This document shows, one piece after another, positions 60,301-64,000 of a stretch of 64,000 nucleotides of DNA; position 1 is the stretch's first letter; each line of letters begins with the position of its first letter. The DNA is from Notospermus geniculatus. Lineage: Eukaryota; Nemertea; Pilidiophora; Heteronemertea; Lineidae. The DNA is taken from positions 57,195 to 121,194 of the forward strand of contig NMRB01001031.1 of NCBI GenBank assembly GCA_002633025.1, in the 5' to 3' direction. A program made the position numbers and the translations under genes. The notes beneath the pieces are model-generated. The model was not told where the DNA came from and ran no database searches. It worked only from the letters and a program-made list of their open reading frames with translations.

Positions 60301-63293
60301 TTGACTTAAAGCCCCCCTGTATTGAATTTTATGGTTTTACAGAGGACGTAAGCACTTTCTGAATTCAACACAGTGTACGTAACATTAAGATTAGGTTGCA
60401 CTGACCTTGATAGATTGTTCAGAAGGTTAAGTATTTCTTGCAGGGCCTCATTACCGGCAGCTTCATTCCCGCTTGATTCTGTAGCCCTGGCCAGATGGTT
60501 TGTGAGCAAGATTGACACCTGACGTGCCAGTCCCGAGTGCTCCAGCTCATCGAATGGAACACCTGAAATGGGACAAATAACCATGTATTGCAACATTCAT
60601 GGACATTTGATCTGGTAGAAAAAACGGCCTGAATTGAACAGAGACTGCACAAGTTCAGCAGAGTGACCTAACTTGATGACAAACCATCAAAAGCCAGCCT
60701 CATTAACCCTGTCACTAATGGCCCCCACCCCAATCTCGGCCCCAGGGTAGGTATCTTCAATTTCGGAAGCGTAGATCCTGAACACCACCTTAAAGGTTGT
60801 GGCAGAACCAAGCATACGGCGAACATAGAGCTATACTGGCAATGATTTCAGTTTTTTTTTCTCAAACATTTGGTGTCTCTGGCATCATTCTGAGTTTTTT
60901 TTTAAAAAGCTTAACGCCTCACTGTATTGAATTCAGAAAGTGCTTACGTCCTCCGACGTTAGTGTAGTGTAAAATGTACTACACTCTATCTGAATGCATT
61001 AGAGCTCTGCCTGCAGTTTTTTCATTGTGTGCTGAAAACTAGGGGCCGTATTCTAGAAGCTTCCTTAACTCTAAGGTCTACCTATAGCTATTGTTTGCAG
61101 GGCAGAATACAAAAGCTTAAGGTGGACCTTAGAGTTAAGGAGTCTTCTAGAATACGGCCCAAGGTCTTGATTCTTTGAAGTATGTATCAGGCAAGCATTT
61201 TGGGGACCATCACGAGGCTATGAGACCTCTGCCTACACAGTCCTAACACTTTGAAAATGTCGTAAAATTCAATACTGTGAGGCTTTAAACCTAATTTGCT
61301 CTGGAAGGGTTAACACCAACTCTGCACTAATTTAATGTACAGTAGGAGAAAACCGGAGTTCCAGGAGAAAACCTGTGCTCCAAAGAGAGTTGCTCCCTCT
61401 ATCACCGGAACAGGTTGCATCAGGCCCTCTGACTCTAACTTACTGTCATCTTGTTCCCATTCCACGTATCTACTGGCAAGGACCTGGAAACCTGCCCAGG
61501 CCATTGCTGAGACTTTTTGTTTAGTGGTCTGAGTATCCGAAGTGGATGAGTCGCTTCTATAGTTACTCAAACTGCACAGCCTGTCGAGGAGGTGGACCAG
61601 GCCGGAGCGCATCAGACACTTTTCTTCAGCCCTGTGGTAACAGACAATGAGCAAAACACGTTACACATGAACATGGGTCTATATGTGAAAATGTTGCAGT
61701 AAATACCTGGTACCTGGTACCTGGTACCTGGTACTAAATACCTGGTACCTGATTCTGATAATCTAAAGAGGTAATATAATGCCATATTTGGTGCTCTGCT
61801 CTCGATGTAATATTTGAGATTAAACTGGGTATGCAGGAGTATGAAATAGAATGCAGGGAAGGCTACGGTAGATTCTAAGGTTGTACATTCACACTTGAAA
61901 CTATGGTCCTTTTTACACTAGCCCGGTTGAAGCATGCCAAACTTGACCCGGACTGAGCCCGCTTTGAAATTAAAGCGGCCCGTTTACACTGCCATTTGGT
62001 ATCGGGACAAGCTGACTCGGCTTGTTTACATTGGGCAAAATTCTACCAAAATTCAGTAGTGTAAATGGGGCTAATGAGTTGTCTATTATTTGACCAGATG
62101 AGAACTTCCTGGGATATATAAGAAGCCGCTCGTTCAGCATTCACCAGAGCCCAGTTGTTCAAACAGCGTTAGACTAAGGCTGTTTGATCAACAGTGCCCA
62201 GATCCATTCTGACCAGTTATAACCACAGAGTGAATAAGTGGATTTGTCCAAGTATTGAACCAACAACTTCTTGGAGGCAAGTCCTACATGCATGCTCTAC
62301 CACTGTAGTACTGCATTCATAAGGAAAACTCAAGCATAAAAGGAGTTACCGGTACATGTACAATCTCAAGTCTTGACAAGAGTGACACCTACCTGGTATA
62401 TGGAACAACACACAGCAAGCCAATGCTATTACAGCAGGCGATGGGGTACCTCGCAGCCAGCTGGACAACTGAGGTCATTGTTTCCGCGAAAGCGTCACGA
62501 ACTGAGTCGACCATACCACCACATGTCAGCTCATCAATTCTGCAAAATAAACGACCAAAGATTGAGTGCAGATAGCAAGAGGGTGTCAGGGCCTATCTAC
62601 CCTTTTTAGTCCCTGAGGAGCCCTGATAGCCTAGTGGTTATCACGTCCGCCCAGCAAGCGGCAGGTCCCGGGTTTGAATCCAGCCCGGGCCATATGGGAT
62701 TTCATTCCCGGCTCTTCACGACTGTCGCATGGGACAGTAAGCCGTGGTGCTTTGTACCTTGTGACTCTGCAAGGGCAAGTAAAATACCCCATCCAAGTGA
62801 GGAACATGAGTAGCTTGAGATGGCCTCTTCCGTACTCACCAGGGCCAATAATGCTACAGCTTTGGCCCCGACGGGAAAAAAATTAATACAATATGATACC
62901 TTTTTAGTCCGAATCTCGACTCAGGCACAATGGTCCTATTTCTTTCATGGTTTATCTTCGGCAACCTCATGGCCCAGGTGGAGGAACAAAACTTTAGTTC
63001 CTCACAAGCAAAACTGGTTAGGCCTAGGCACAGTTAAACAAGGAAACTCTCATGATTTAAGCAGTGACCGATGTCTTTTCAGCACAAATCTGTCAATTCA
63101 TCTATGGGAAATAGTTTTTTGCTCACCTTGGTCCACGCTGCAGCACAGATGTGACAGCAGCCACAAGGTGCGTGGCACCGCCCACTCGCGATGCAGCTGT
63201 CAGCAGCTCCTTCATGTGAACAAGAGCCTGCTTCCTCGTACACCCTCGCTTTCTCCTCAACTTGGCTGCAGATAGAAAACTATCACAGGATAC
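30236..63293 (-). CDS. HECTD4: HECTD4-like HECT E3 ubiquitin ligase, C-terminal two thirds (29 exons)
   Basis: Seen: 29 minus-strand exons with GT-AG borders whose phases all agree. They sum to 8163 nt, giving 2720 residues and a TAA. Known (human HECTD4, recalled, not searched): a roughly 4000-residue probable E3 ligase with a SPRY domain and a C-terminal HECT domain that carries ubiquitin as a thioester. Long stretches match, for example HSGLARQV, SQPACVSKLLSLLLDQRPSP, TDPVRPFISGHVANSMA and GDPTYSFN. Window-protein layout: helical repeat-like region 1-680; ERLRMLYRDCAKPPPPP segment 682-755; SPRY about 756-1000; conserved modules 1032-1445; RRM-like segment inside 1445-2075; Lys-rich linker 2075-2136; HECT about 2320-2720. 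The catalytic Cys is residue 2688 in the last exon. The start codon and roughly the first third lie beyond the window. Copy-2 terminal exons are used for this model; a second copy of the last three exons lies at 20953-24078. Confidence 0.93.
30541..30688 (+). mobile_element. tRNA-derived SINE (family B), copy 2, cut by gap
   Basis: Same sequence as 21261 up to CACTCCGGTTTCC, where the Ns begin. An inverted piece of the same tail (GTGGGGGATAGTCAAGTC) lies at about 31485. Confidence 0.7.
30689..30914. other. Assembly gap (226 N)
   Basis: A run of N inside copy 2, between a SINE and an array of GACAAGTY units. The matching place in copy 1 carries the SINE tail and the same 8-bp array, so the gap probably reflects that repeat. 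Confidence 0.99.
32247..32466 (-). CDS. HECTD4: HECTD4-like exon 28, copy 2
   Basis: It encodes AHTMYQVGLMETDPHIEHFW, EGFTQEDLRKFIKFACNQDR and DTAHVPPYPMKIAPPDGPG. This is the hinge and start of the C-lobe, with the family's CPC insertion between the helices. Its translation equals copy 1 exactly. Confidence 0.95.
32538..32823. mobile_element. Copy-2-only insert in HECTD4-like intron 27
   Basis: Absent from copy 1, which joins CTTAAACTGTAAAAGG directly to AAGCAGATGG. No clear terminal repeats were recognised. The class is unknown. Confidence 0.5.
33412..34261. mobile_element. 850-bp mariner-like element, copy 2 only
   Basis: TIRs CCGTATATACTCGTGTATAA and TATACACGAGTATATACGG, with TA duplicated on both sides. 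Copy 1 has the empty site TTTACACAAC. The interior has no transposase frame. TA target and termini fit Tc1/mariner (Tigger-like). Confidence 0.88.
34301..34615 (-). CDS. HECTD4: HECTD4-like exon 27, copy 2 (intact)
   Basis: 105 codons, phase 0. It contains GDEVELLPNGSNIFVGWDNL, MKELECEDRMRAIRAGLATI and LELRICGLPDIDIDFLK. These are the HECT segments normally seen as ELxPxGxxxxVTxxN, FRxGFxxxIP and ELELLxCG. The reading frame is intact, unlike copy 1. Confidence 0.95.
34774..35066. mobile_element. piggyBac-like MITE with TTAA target
   Basis: Ends CACGTTCGCTGCC and GGCAGTCAACGTT, flanked by TTAA at 34770-34773 and 35067-35070. The homology between the two large copies ends exactly at the first TTAA. 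Confidence 0.7.
35150..35323 (-). mobile_element. tRNA-like SINE (family D)
   Basis: The minus strand has GGTGGTGTAGTGGCAGTAGC and GTGCGATTCCCA at tRNA A/B-box spacing. The outer limit is approximate. Confidence 0.45.
35387..35667 (+). mobile_element. SINE family A, 11-bp target duplication
   Basis: Head GAGCCTTGATAGCCTAGAG with a GGTTTGAATCC B box, tail AATACAAATACAAAT. TGTGATTCATT flanks both ends. The other copies are at 39278, 48572 and 62613. Confidence 0.85.
35705..35857 (-). CDS. HECTD4: HECTD4-like exon 26, HECT N-lobe
   Basis: 51 codons, phase 0 on both sides. It encodes LLGITMRADIPLGLDLLPVF and QQADILTYKYIKRFEM. The LGIxxRxxIPLxLxLLPxFW helix is typical of the HECT N-lobe. Its next exon in the transcript is at 34301 (copy 2) or, if copy 1 were used, at 23763. 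Confidence 0.94.
36000..37397. other. HECTD4-like intron 25, no further exon seen
   Basis: Contains TGGAACCTAACCACAAACCA near 35980 and its reverse complement near 36125, both part of an inverted-repeat element at about 35935-36195 that begins in the same intron. Otherwise no exon signal. Confidence 0.45.
37398..37996 (-). CDS. HECTD4: HECTD4-like exon 25, start of HECT domain
   Basis: 200 residues, beginning GVPVESLRLRFALLQSINKT. It contains GLVFYDTKIVLLNRILN, then GGDPTYSFNVRLTGEEVHGT and GSFRHFLSQVAKELQS. The last two are the conserved N-lobe entry of the HECT fold. It ends after LLVFFGQ on a codon boundary (donor gtaggt). Confidence 0.95.
38083..38160. repeat. G-rich element end (GGGGCGTAGCTAG)
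   Basis: CAGGGGCGTAGCTAGATTTTATGG then a G run. A related end is at 39825-39870 (CCCGTAGCTAGCATAGGG). Small piece of a TIR family. Confidence 0.4.
38353..38543 (-). CDS. HECTD4: HECTD4-like exon 24
   Basis: It encodes RCACLDNLQAQQMCDQWSLE and LCKHLAISPARLHPHEIYL. The second block is invariant in the family. It lies directly N-terminal to the HECT domain. The acceptor is ctttccag and the donor gtgagt. Confidence 0.92.
38998..39137 (-). CDS. HECTD4: HECTD4-like exon 23
   Basis: It encodes LLTLDGFLQFVLDKAKQDIR and AVWRSFLSCGFDIHFD, matching human LTLEGFHKFVIDRARQDIRS. The acceptor is tttttacag and the donor gtgagg. Confidence 0.92.
39278..39557 (-). mobile_element. SINE family A, minus orientation
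   Basis: Reverse of 62613-62898; TACGGYACATT is duplicated at 39267-39277 and 39558-39568. It lies in intron 22, 37 bp from the exon-22 donor. Confidence 0.82.
39595..39778 (-). CDS. HECTD4: HECTD4-like exon 22, Lys-rich linker
   Basis: It encodes STDKNGKGKHFKKPMKPTKE and KDRKPKGKESLEKPLRGS, about a quarter Lys. Human HECTD4 has a similar basic linker before its C-terminal part. A SINE ends only 37 bp past the donor, in the adjoining intron. Confidence 0.85.
40114..40565. mobile_element. TIR element GGTCCACGGAAACC
   Basis: GGTCCACGGAAACCCGTCGG pairs with CCGACGGTTTTTCCTGGACC. The family recurs at about 50778-50885 and 51257-51765. Confidence 0.65.
40578..40857. mobile_element. G-rich TIR element CAGTGGCGGATCC
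   Basis: Ends CAGTGGCGGATCCAAGGG and CCTGGATCCGCCACTG, flanked by TTACCT on both sides. 280 bp. Confidence 0.85.
40895..42784 (-). CDS. HECTD4: HECTD4-like exon 21 (large, 1890 nt)
   Basis: This is the longest exon, 630 residues. It starts TSPYKSPWARVFSYTGHRVR and runs through VRVGVSPPPGH, a Ser/basic low-complexity segment (KRKKLKARRERTNSG), LLWFHRALTLSQILQYL, an RRM-like segment (LLVISGIPKKL to GYAVLELRS) and SYVLKHYGVPKFLDKEE. The length and continuity leave no doubt that it codes. The acceptor is gctttcag and the donor gtaagt. The middle Ser-rich part is probably disordered. Confidence 0.95.
42785..45064. other. HECTD4-like intron 20 (2.3 kb), no other gene seen
   Basis: Holds GGCCTA-rich stretches (43923-44250) and a perfect 14-nt hairpin TATGGTCACCACAC at 44907-44940. 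No exon signal. Confidence 0.5.
45065..45195 (-). CDS. HECTD4: HECTD4-like exon 20
   Basis: It encodes TAPEMFPYEEIPVTETKVNT then FPGAAFLVISCRMDPKSTKK. Human has TAPEQFPSEEFPISESKVNM at this place. The acceptor reads ttgaag and the donor gtaagt. Confidence 0.92.
45759..46009. mobile_element. G-rich TIR element CAGGGCCGGATC
   Basis: Ends CAGGGCCGGATCAAGG and CCTGGATCCGGCCCTG, flanked by GAATG on both sides. It is only 16 bp left of exon 19, on its donor side. Confidence 0.8.
46026..46437 (-). CDS. HECTD4: HECTD4-like exon 19
   Basis: 137 codons, from ELLQHECTLARMYCRSALLQ to LTNQLCLCLQ. Helical throughout, with DIENLQLLSNELLAQPQPDG matching the family. The acceptor is ttgtatag and the donor gtaagt. 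It lies just right of a G-rich TIR element at 45759-46009. Confidence 0.92.
46595..46834. mobile_element. MITE TAAGGCCCATATTACATAG
   Basis: About 40-nt arms: TTACATAGAGCTGTATGCTA on the left pairs with TATAGCTCTATGTAA on the right. Confidence 0.8.
47167..47327 (-). CDS. HECTD4: HECTD4-like exon 18
   Basis: It encodes NELVLVETYLRSEGVLVRYW then YPLEILERPPAGYRK. The RYWYPxxxLERPP pattern resembles small beta-barrel modules of other giant ligases (inference). The acceptor is aattacag and the donor gtaagt. Confidence 0.93.
48050..48111 (-). mobile_element. tRNA-like fragment
   Basis: Minus strand GCTGGCACAGTGGTAGAGTG and AGGTTCGATTTGG. tRNA-like boxes, but no complete cloverleaf. Confidence 0.45.
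48216..48481 (-). CDS. HECTD4: HECTD4-like exon 17
   Basis: It encodes MTDIARQTVEFLYEENGGMP and KFAVRGMLKTFGLTGNVLDV, matching human almost residue for residue. The KTFGL-GNVLDVDS part opens a small beta module completed by exon 18. The donor is gtatgt. Confidence 0.93.
48572..48855 (-). mobile_element. SINE family A, minus, head truncated
   Basis: Tail AATTTGTATTTGTATT, body as in the other copies, and B box AACCCGGGACC. The head diverges after GTGATAATCAACTA. Confidence 0.75.
48950..49097. mobile_element. MITE AGGGCCATATGCACCAACGA
   Basis: About 50-nt arms with few mismatches; TTGAACTCAGGTTGAACCAC pairs with GTGGCTCAACCTGAGTTCAA. Confidence 0.85.
49325..49594 (-). CDS. HECTD4: HECTD4-like exon 16
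   Basis: An acidic region (DTESDIDDTEDSEPSEDH) is followed by YALLVKAWEQKVFPVIKRRF and RNEAERKDGLEQIRGALQLG. The latter block is nearly invariant in the family. The donor is gtaagt after one base of a Gly codon. Confidence 0.93.
49800..49900 (+). repeat. Dispersed repeat with GGTCGAAAATTTGC, in intron 15
   Basis: GGGATCCAGCTCATTCACTT and GGGGTCGAAAATTTGCAAAA match the pieces at 6018-6110 and 26965-27130. Confidence 0.6.
50358..50631 (-). CDS. HECTD4: HECTD4-like exon 15, end of SPRY and acidic linker
   Basis: It starts NTRIRANFGTRTFAYAEGQ, the closing SPRY strand (human has RANFGSRPFAYAEGQ). A Ser/Asp-rich stretch (LASDSESDGSSSTTT) follows, then a basic Pro-rich tail (MRGPMRPPCRVPTMPKPNKG). 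The tail is poorly conserved and probably disordered. Confidence 0.9.
50946..51189 (-). CDS. HECTD4: HECTD4-like exon 14, SPRY core
   Basis: It completes FHNNGRAVHYNGSSLLQWK and continues with LNAGDVAGVGWER, VYFTYNGQRL and LWPVVHIQKK. The GDVxGxGxx plus xxFTxNG pattern is the SPRY ligand-binding sandwich. It ends in phase 0 at a gtgagt donor. Confidence 0.93.
51257..51765. mobile_element. TIR element GGTGGTCTAGAAAAACCTG with nested insert
   Basis: The left end pairs with CAGGTTTTCCTAGACTGCC. A second inverted pair (GTATTTACGAAGCATGATTT and AAAATCGTGCTTCGTAC) is nested at about 51337-51653. Confidence 0.7.
51847..51995 (-). CDS. HECTD4: HECTD4-like exon 13, SPRY core
   Basis: It encodes FYWEIEICSFGDTQ-type SPRY strands: seen as FYWEIEICSFGDSQEESG, then PIISFGFAPSAERKDGAWTN. 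YWEIE and SFGF are classical SPRY signatures. The acceptor is ctttttag and the donor gtaagt, splitting the Asn codon of the FHNNGRA motif. Confidence 0.93.
52434..52518. mobile_element. Hairpin element, perfect 27-nt arms
   Basis: GTGTTAGACACGAGTAAAGT on the left is exactly mirrored on the right, with a 31-nt loop. Confidence 0.85.
52713..52874 (-). CDS. HECTD4: HECTD4-like exon 12, start of SPRY region
   Basis: 54 codons, phase 0 at both ends. It encodes AKEITWDPTRAFPPVRACLF and GLPRGTLVYATQSIP. This corresponds to the lead-in strands of the B30.2/SPRY domain of HECTD4 proteins. Confidence 0.92.
53617..53836 (-). CDS. HECTD4: HECTD4-like exon 11
   Basis: It encodes ACMVLSSHLSDVSFASTFIQ and the hallmark ERLRMLYRDCAKPPPPP. 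The proline run separates the helical N-terminal part from the SPRY region. The donor is a canonical gtaagt; it ends on a codon boundary after ATP. Confidence 0.92.
53962..54236. mobile_element. MITE with perfect 30-bp TIRs
   Basis: ATACAGTACAGGTCACAATT starts the left arm and is mirrored at the right end. The interior is a run of GTAACTCGC/CGTAAGTTAC words that also self-pair. Confidence 0.88.
54586..54926 (-). CDS. HECTD4: HECTD4-like exon 10
   Basis: It starts IAGEGICSSNGIVLSVSEQT and contains VQVPLSRLQPPRNEPLPLHN, then ends with VVAEIRTR. The first part alternates short beta strands and turns, as a small SH3-like barrel would; that fold is inference. The end is helical. The acceptor is ctcttccag and the donor gtagggtt. 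Confidence 0.9.
55267..55437 (-). CDS. HECTD4: HECTD4-like exon 9
   Basis: 57 codons, phase 0 at both ends. It encodes VISNALSCLPLLMNSLESL and VDAALCALGGFKETIKPGCE. The ALCALGGFKETIK block is conserved in vertebrates and leads into a beta-rich module continued in exon 10. Confidence 0.92.
55504..55632. mobile_element. MITE ATGTTAGACCGATAGAGTTA
   Basis: The left end pairs with TAACTCTCTCGGTCTTACAT. 129 bp. Confidence 0.75.
55900..56035 (-). CDS. HECTD4: HECTD4-like exon 8
   Basis: It encodes TDPVRPFISGHVANSMASEV followed by IALLHGLLTTPETMTAQMW, an almost exact family match. The acceptor is tttctgcag and the donor gtaggtta. It ends on a codon boundary after VEK. Confidence 0.93.
56640..56795 (-). 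mobile_element. tRNA-like SINE piece beside exon 7
   Basis: The minus strand has AGGGCCCAGGTTCGAATCC at a B-box position. It abuts the exon-7 donor. Confidence 0.4.
56801..56991 (-). CDS. HECTD4: HECTD4-like exon 7
   Basis: It runs from NNKAEVTTEDAVSALRKAAK to KNVELSR. The AVSALRKAAKWAQLGLVVS stretch corresponds to human AALRKATKWAQSGLIVS. The acceptor is gttttag and the donor gtgagga. Its 5' part is a short amphipathic helix; the rest is a charged linker ending in KEKNVELS. Confidence 0.9.
57020..57960. repeat. Repeat block in intron 6 with (TG)n and tandem pieces
   Basis: Framed by ATCGGGAACCATA near 57041 and near 57930. Holds (TG)n at 57088-57107, a duplicated ATCTCTGCCTGTGG unit (about 57593 and 57716), and TACCTTTTTTACC repeats at 57782-57870. 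Confidence 0.6.
58146..58188. repeat. Short hairpin
   Basis: CCCATAGATCTGTCTAATT pairs with AATTAGACAGATCCATGGG almost perfectly. Confidence 0.75.
58513..58778 (-). CDS. HECTD4: HECTD4-like exon 6
   Basis: It starts GGQTTVSGRRSS, a low-complexity linker, and ends with REEQSSHEVIQPLISSDSRS and MDRDMTK. The second half matches a conserved HECTD4 block. The acceptor is gattttcag and the donor gtaggac, ending on a codon boundary. Confidence 0.9.
59033..59777. mobile_element. 745-bp TIR element CAGTGTTCTCCAACT, 6-bp target duplication
   Basis: Ends CAGTGTTCTCCAACT and AGTTGGAGAACACTG, flanked by GATCAT at 59027-59032 and 59778-59783. No transposase frame. It lies in intron 5. Confidence 0.88.
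59852..60132 (-). CDS. HECTD4: HECTD4-like exon 5
   Basis: It encodes GKAILSQPACVSKLLSLLLD and LVLIILQLCRVALPLM, followed by KIASLLLAKLGDFIVPG. This is among the best conserved stretches of the family. The acceptor is ..catttcag and the donor gtaggaat. It joins exon 4 through an Arg codon and exon 6 through a Gly codon. Confidence 0.92.
60406..60562 (-). CDS. HECTD4: HECTD4-like exon 4
   Basis: The acceptor is catttcag and the donor gtcagtg. It encodes DELEHSGLARQVSILLTNHL and ALQEILNLLNNLSR, strongly alike to the matching part of human HECTD4. The helical pattern suggests armadillo/HEAT-like packing, which is inference. Phases are 1 on entry and 2 on exit. Confidence 0.9.
60913..61286. mobile_element. 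TIR element with nested MITE
   Basis: Ends AACGCCTCACTGTATTGAATT and AATTCAATACTGTGAGGCTTT. The MITE at 61043-61160 sits inside. A related fragment is at about 60308-60375. Confidence 0.7.
61043..61160. mobile_element. MITE with GGCCGTATTCTAGAAGC ends
   Basis: Same family as 18999-19095; arms include CTTCCTTAACTCTAAGGTC. Confidence 0.8.
61444..61631 (-). CDS. HECTD4: HECTD4-like exon 3
   Basis: It begins after ..ccacag with AEEKCLMRSGLVHLLDRL and ends at EWEQDD plus one base before gtaagttag. Two later GT sites (61372 and about 61355) would lengthen the reading frame. The gtaagt site was chosen because it is the best consensus and gives the phase that exon 4 needs. The segment is helical and Ser/Thr-rich in the middle. 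Confidence 0.85.
61703..61749 (+). repeat. (TACCTGG)n microsatellite
   Basis: About six units of the 7-mer. Confidence 0.85.
62225..62320 (-). mobile_element. tRNA-like fragment
   Basis: The minus strand has ACAGTGGTAGAGCATGC and TTGGTTCAATAC at roughly tRNA spacing. Confidence 0.4.
62393..62539 (-). CDS. HECTD4: HECTD4-like exon 2
   Basis: The acceptor is tttattttgcag and the donor gtaggtg. Codons are split 2/1 at both ends. It encodes about 50 residues including AARYPIACCNSIGLL, which is nearly invariant in vertebrate HECTD4 as I remember it. The exon joins in frame to exon 1 through an Arg codon. Confidence 0.9.
62613..62898 (+). mobile_element. SINE family A, 12-bp target duplication
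   Basis: A-box TAGCCTAGTGGTTATCACG, B box GGTTTGAATCC. CCTTTTTAGTCC flanks both ends (62601-62612 and 62899-62910). Fullest copy in the window. Confidence 0.88.
63127..63293 (-). CDS. HECTD4: HECTD4-like exon 1 of window
   Basis: The acceptor reads ttttcag and the donor gtgagc. It encodes residues 1-56 of the window protein and starts on a codon boundary. The basic segment KLRRKRGCTRKQALVHMKEL is followed by LLTAASRVGG, a conserved helical stretch of the HECTD4 family. The preceding exon lies outside the window; nothing exon-like was found between 63294 and 64000. Confidence 0.88.
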
Positions 63294-64000
63294 CTGAAAA
63301 GAGGAGCATTATTGGATATTTGATACTGATGTTTCATTCAAATCACAACAATCAAGTTGTTGTTGACAACACTGCAACAGGGGTTGTTACTTCCAGTGAA
63401 GTGAAAGAGAGGTGCTAGTGTAGATGTGGGTGGTACCGGAAGATGAAGATGAAGCAGGTAGAAGGTTGATGCATAGAATTGCGAAAGTTTGTGAAGAGTT
63501 GCATTAAATAATGTGTTGCAGGAAGAAAATCGAGTCTACAGAAAACAAGTGCCAAATTCTGAAATAGATGAAAAAGAGAAACATGAATACTGGCTGAATG
63601 ATATAGGCCTATTAGACTGCTATAGTTGTACATGTACCTGATGTTTGTGACGTGCATTCTGCAAATTGGCTGCGAGCAGCCCATCTGCAGAATGCACGTA
63701 GCTAGGCGTAGGCCTACATGTAGGCCTAGCTAGGCCTATGCGCATGCATGCAACCTGCCTCGCGCCGACCGACATGACCGACGGGTAGGGTAGGATAGGG
63801 CTACACATGTACACCATACAAGCCATACAATGTCATACATCGCCTATTATTGTTCTGTACATGATCCATGACGAGAGGTTTTCTGTTGTGCTGGCAAAAG
63901 TCAGTCGGTCAGTCATTCAATCACAATTGAGACTGGCATTTTCGCCCTTTACAGCTTAGTTTAGTGTAAAAGTAGAAAATTGGGTAAGACGGCACGAAAT
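63294..64000. other. Upstream intron of the HECTD4-like gene, no exon seen
   Basis: Contains a GGCCTA-rich stretch at 63705-63740. The next upstream exon must lie beyond 64000. Confidence 0.5.

Noticed and set aside
61355-61443. Longer exon 3 using a GT at 61372 or about 61355
   Set aside because: The 61372 site gives the wrong phase. The about-61355 site fits in phase but adds residues absent from the family and has a weaker consensus than gtaagt.
62617-62690. tRNA gene
   Set aside because: Head of a SINE with target duplications and three further copies in the window.

Overview
The window is eukaryotic genomic DNA, not prokaryotic. It holds a long gene split into many GT-AG exons, about 40 kb of introns, and dense small transposons and minisatellites. 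Words such as TAGGCCTA and ACATGTA, tRNA-headed SINEs and many short inverted-repeat elements suggest a marine invertebrate. A deuterostome such as an echinoderm or lancelet is my guess; the sequence does not settle it.

Gene content. One protein-coding gene is clear: the 3' two thirds of a HECTD4-type giant HECT E3 ubiquitin ligase on the minus strand. I placed 29 consecutive coding exons from 63293 down to a TAA stop at 30236. All splice phases agree and the exons sum to 8163 nt (2720 codons plus stop). The protein has an armadillo/HEAT-like N-terminal part, a conserved segment ending in a proline run, a B30.2/SPRY domain (exons 12-15), further conserved modules, a large exon with an RRM-like segment (exon 21), a Lys-rich linker and a C-terminal HECT domain (exons 25-29) with its catalytic Cys in the last exon. 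The 5' part of the gene lies beyond 64000.

Duplication. The last three coding exons, the poly(A) signal and about 10 kb of flank occur twice: copy 2 at about 25.7-34.8 kb, adjoining the rest of the gene, and copy 1 at about 12.8-24.24 kb. Every base substitution I found between the coding exons is silent. Copy 1 has a 1-base frameshift in exon 27. Many transposon insertions are present in only one copy. A 38-bp direct duplication around a single N (25180) and a 226-N gap (30689-30914) mark assembly joins. The simplest reading is two divergent haplotypes placed in tandem by the assembler; a true segmental duplication is the alternative.

Layout. 1-3.2 kb: no gene, several inverted-repeat elements. 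3.5-6.9 kb: a plus-strand stretch with an unusual tandem series of short exon-like units, each with a good 3' and 5' splice site, possibly a spliced non-coding or decayed transcription unit. 7-12.6 kb: hairpin elements and TIR transposons, no convincing gene. 12.8-13.9 kb: a 21-bp minisatellite of about 51 units. 14-24.2 kb: copy 1. 24.24-25.68 kb: inter-copy segment with the assembly join. 25.7-34.8 kb: copy 2. 35.1-63.3 kb: HECTD4-like exons 26 to 1, with introns full of SINEs and MITEs. 63.3-64 kb: upstream intron.
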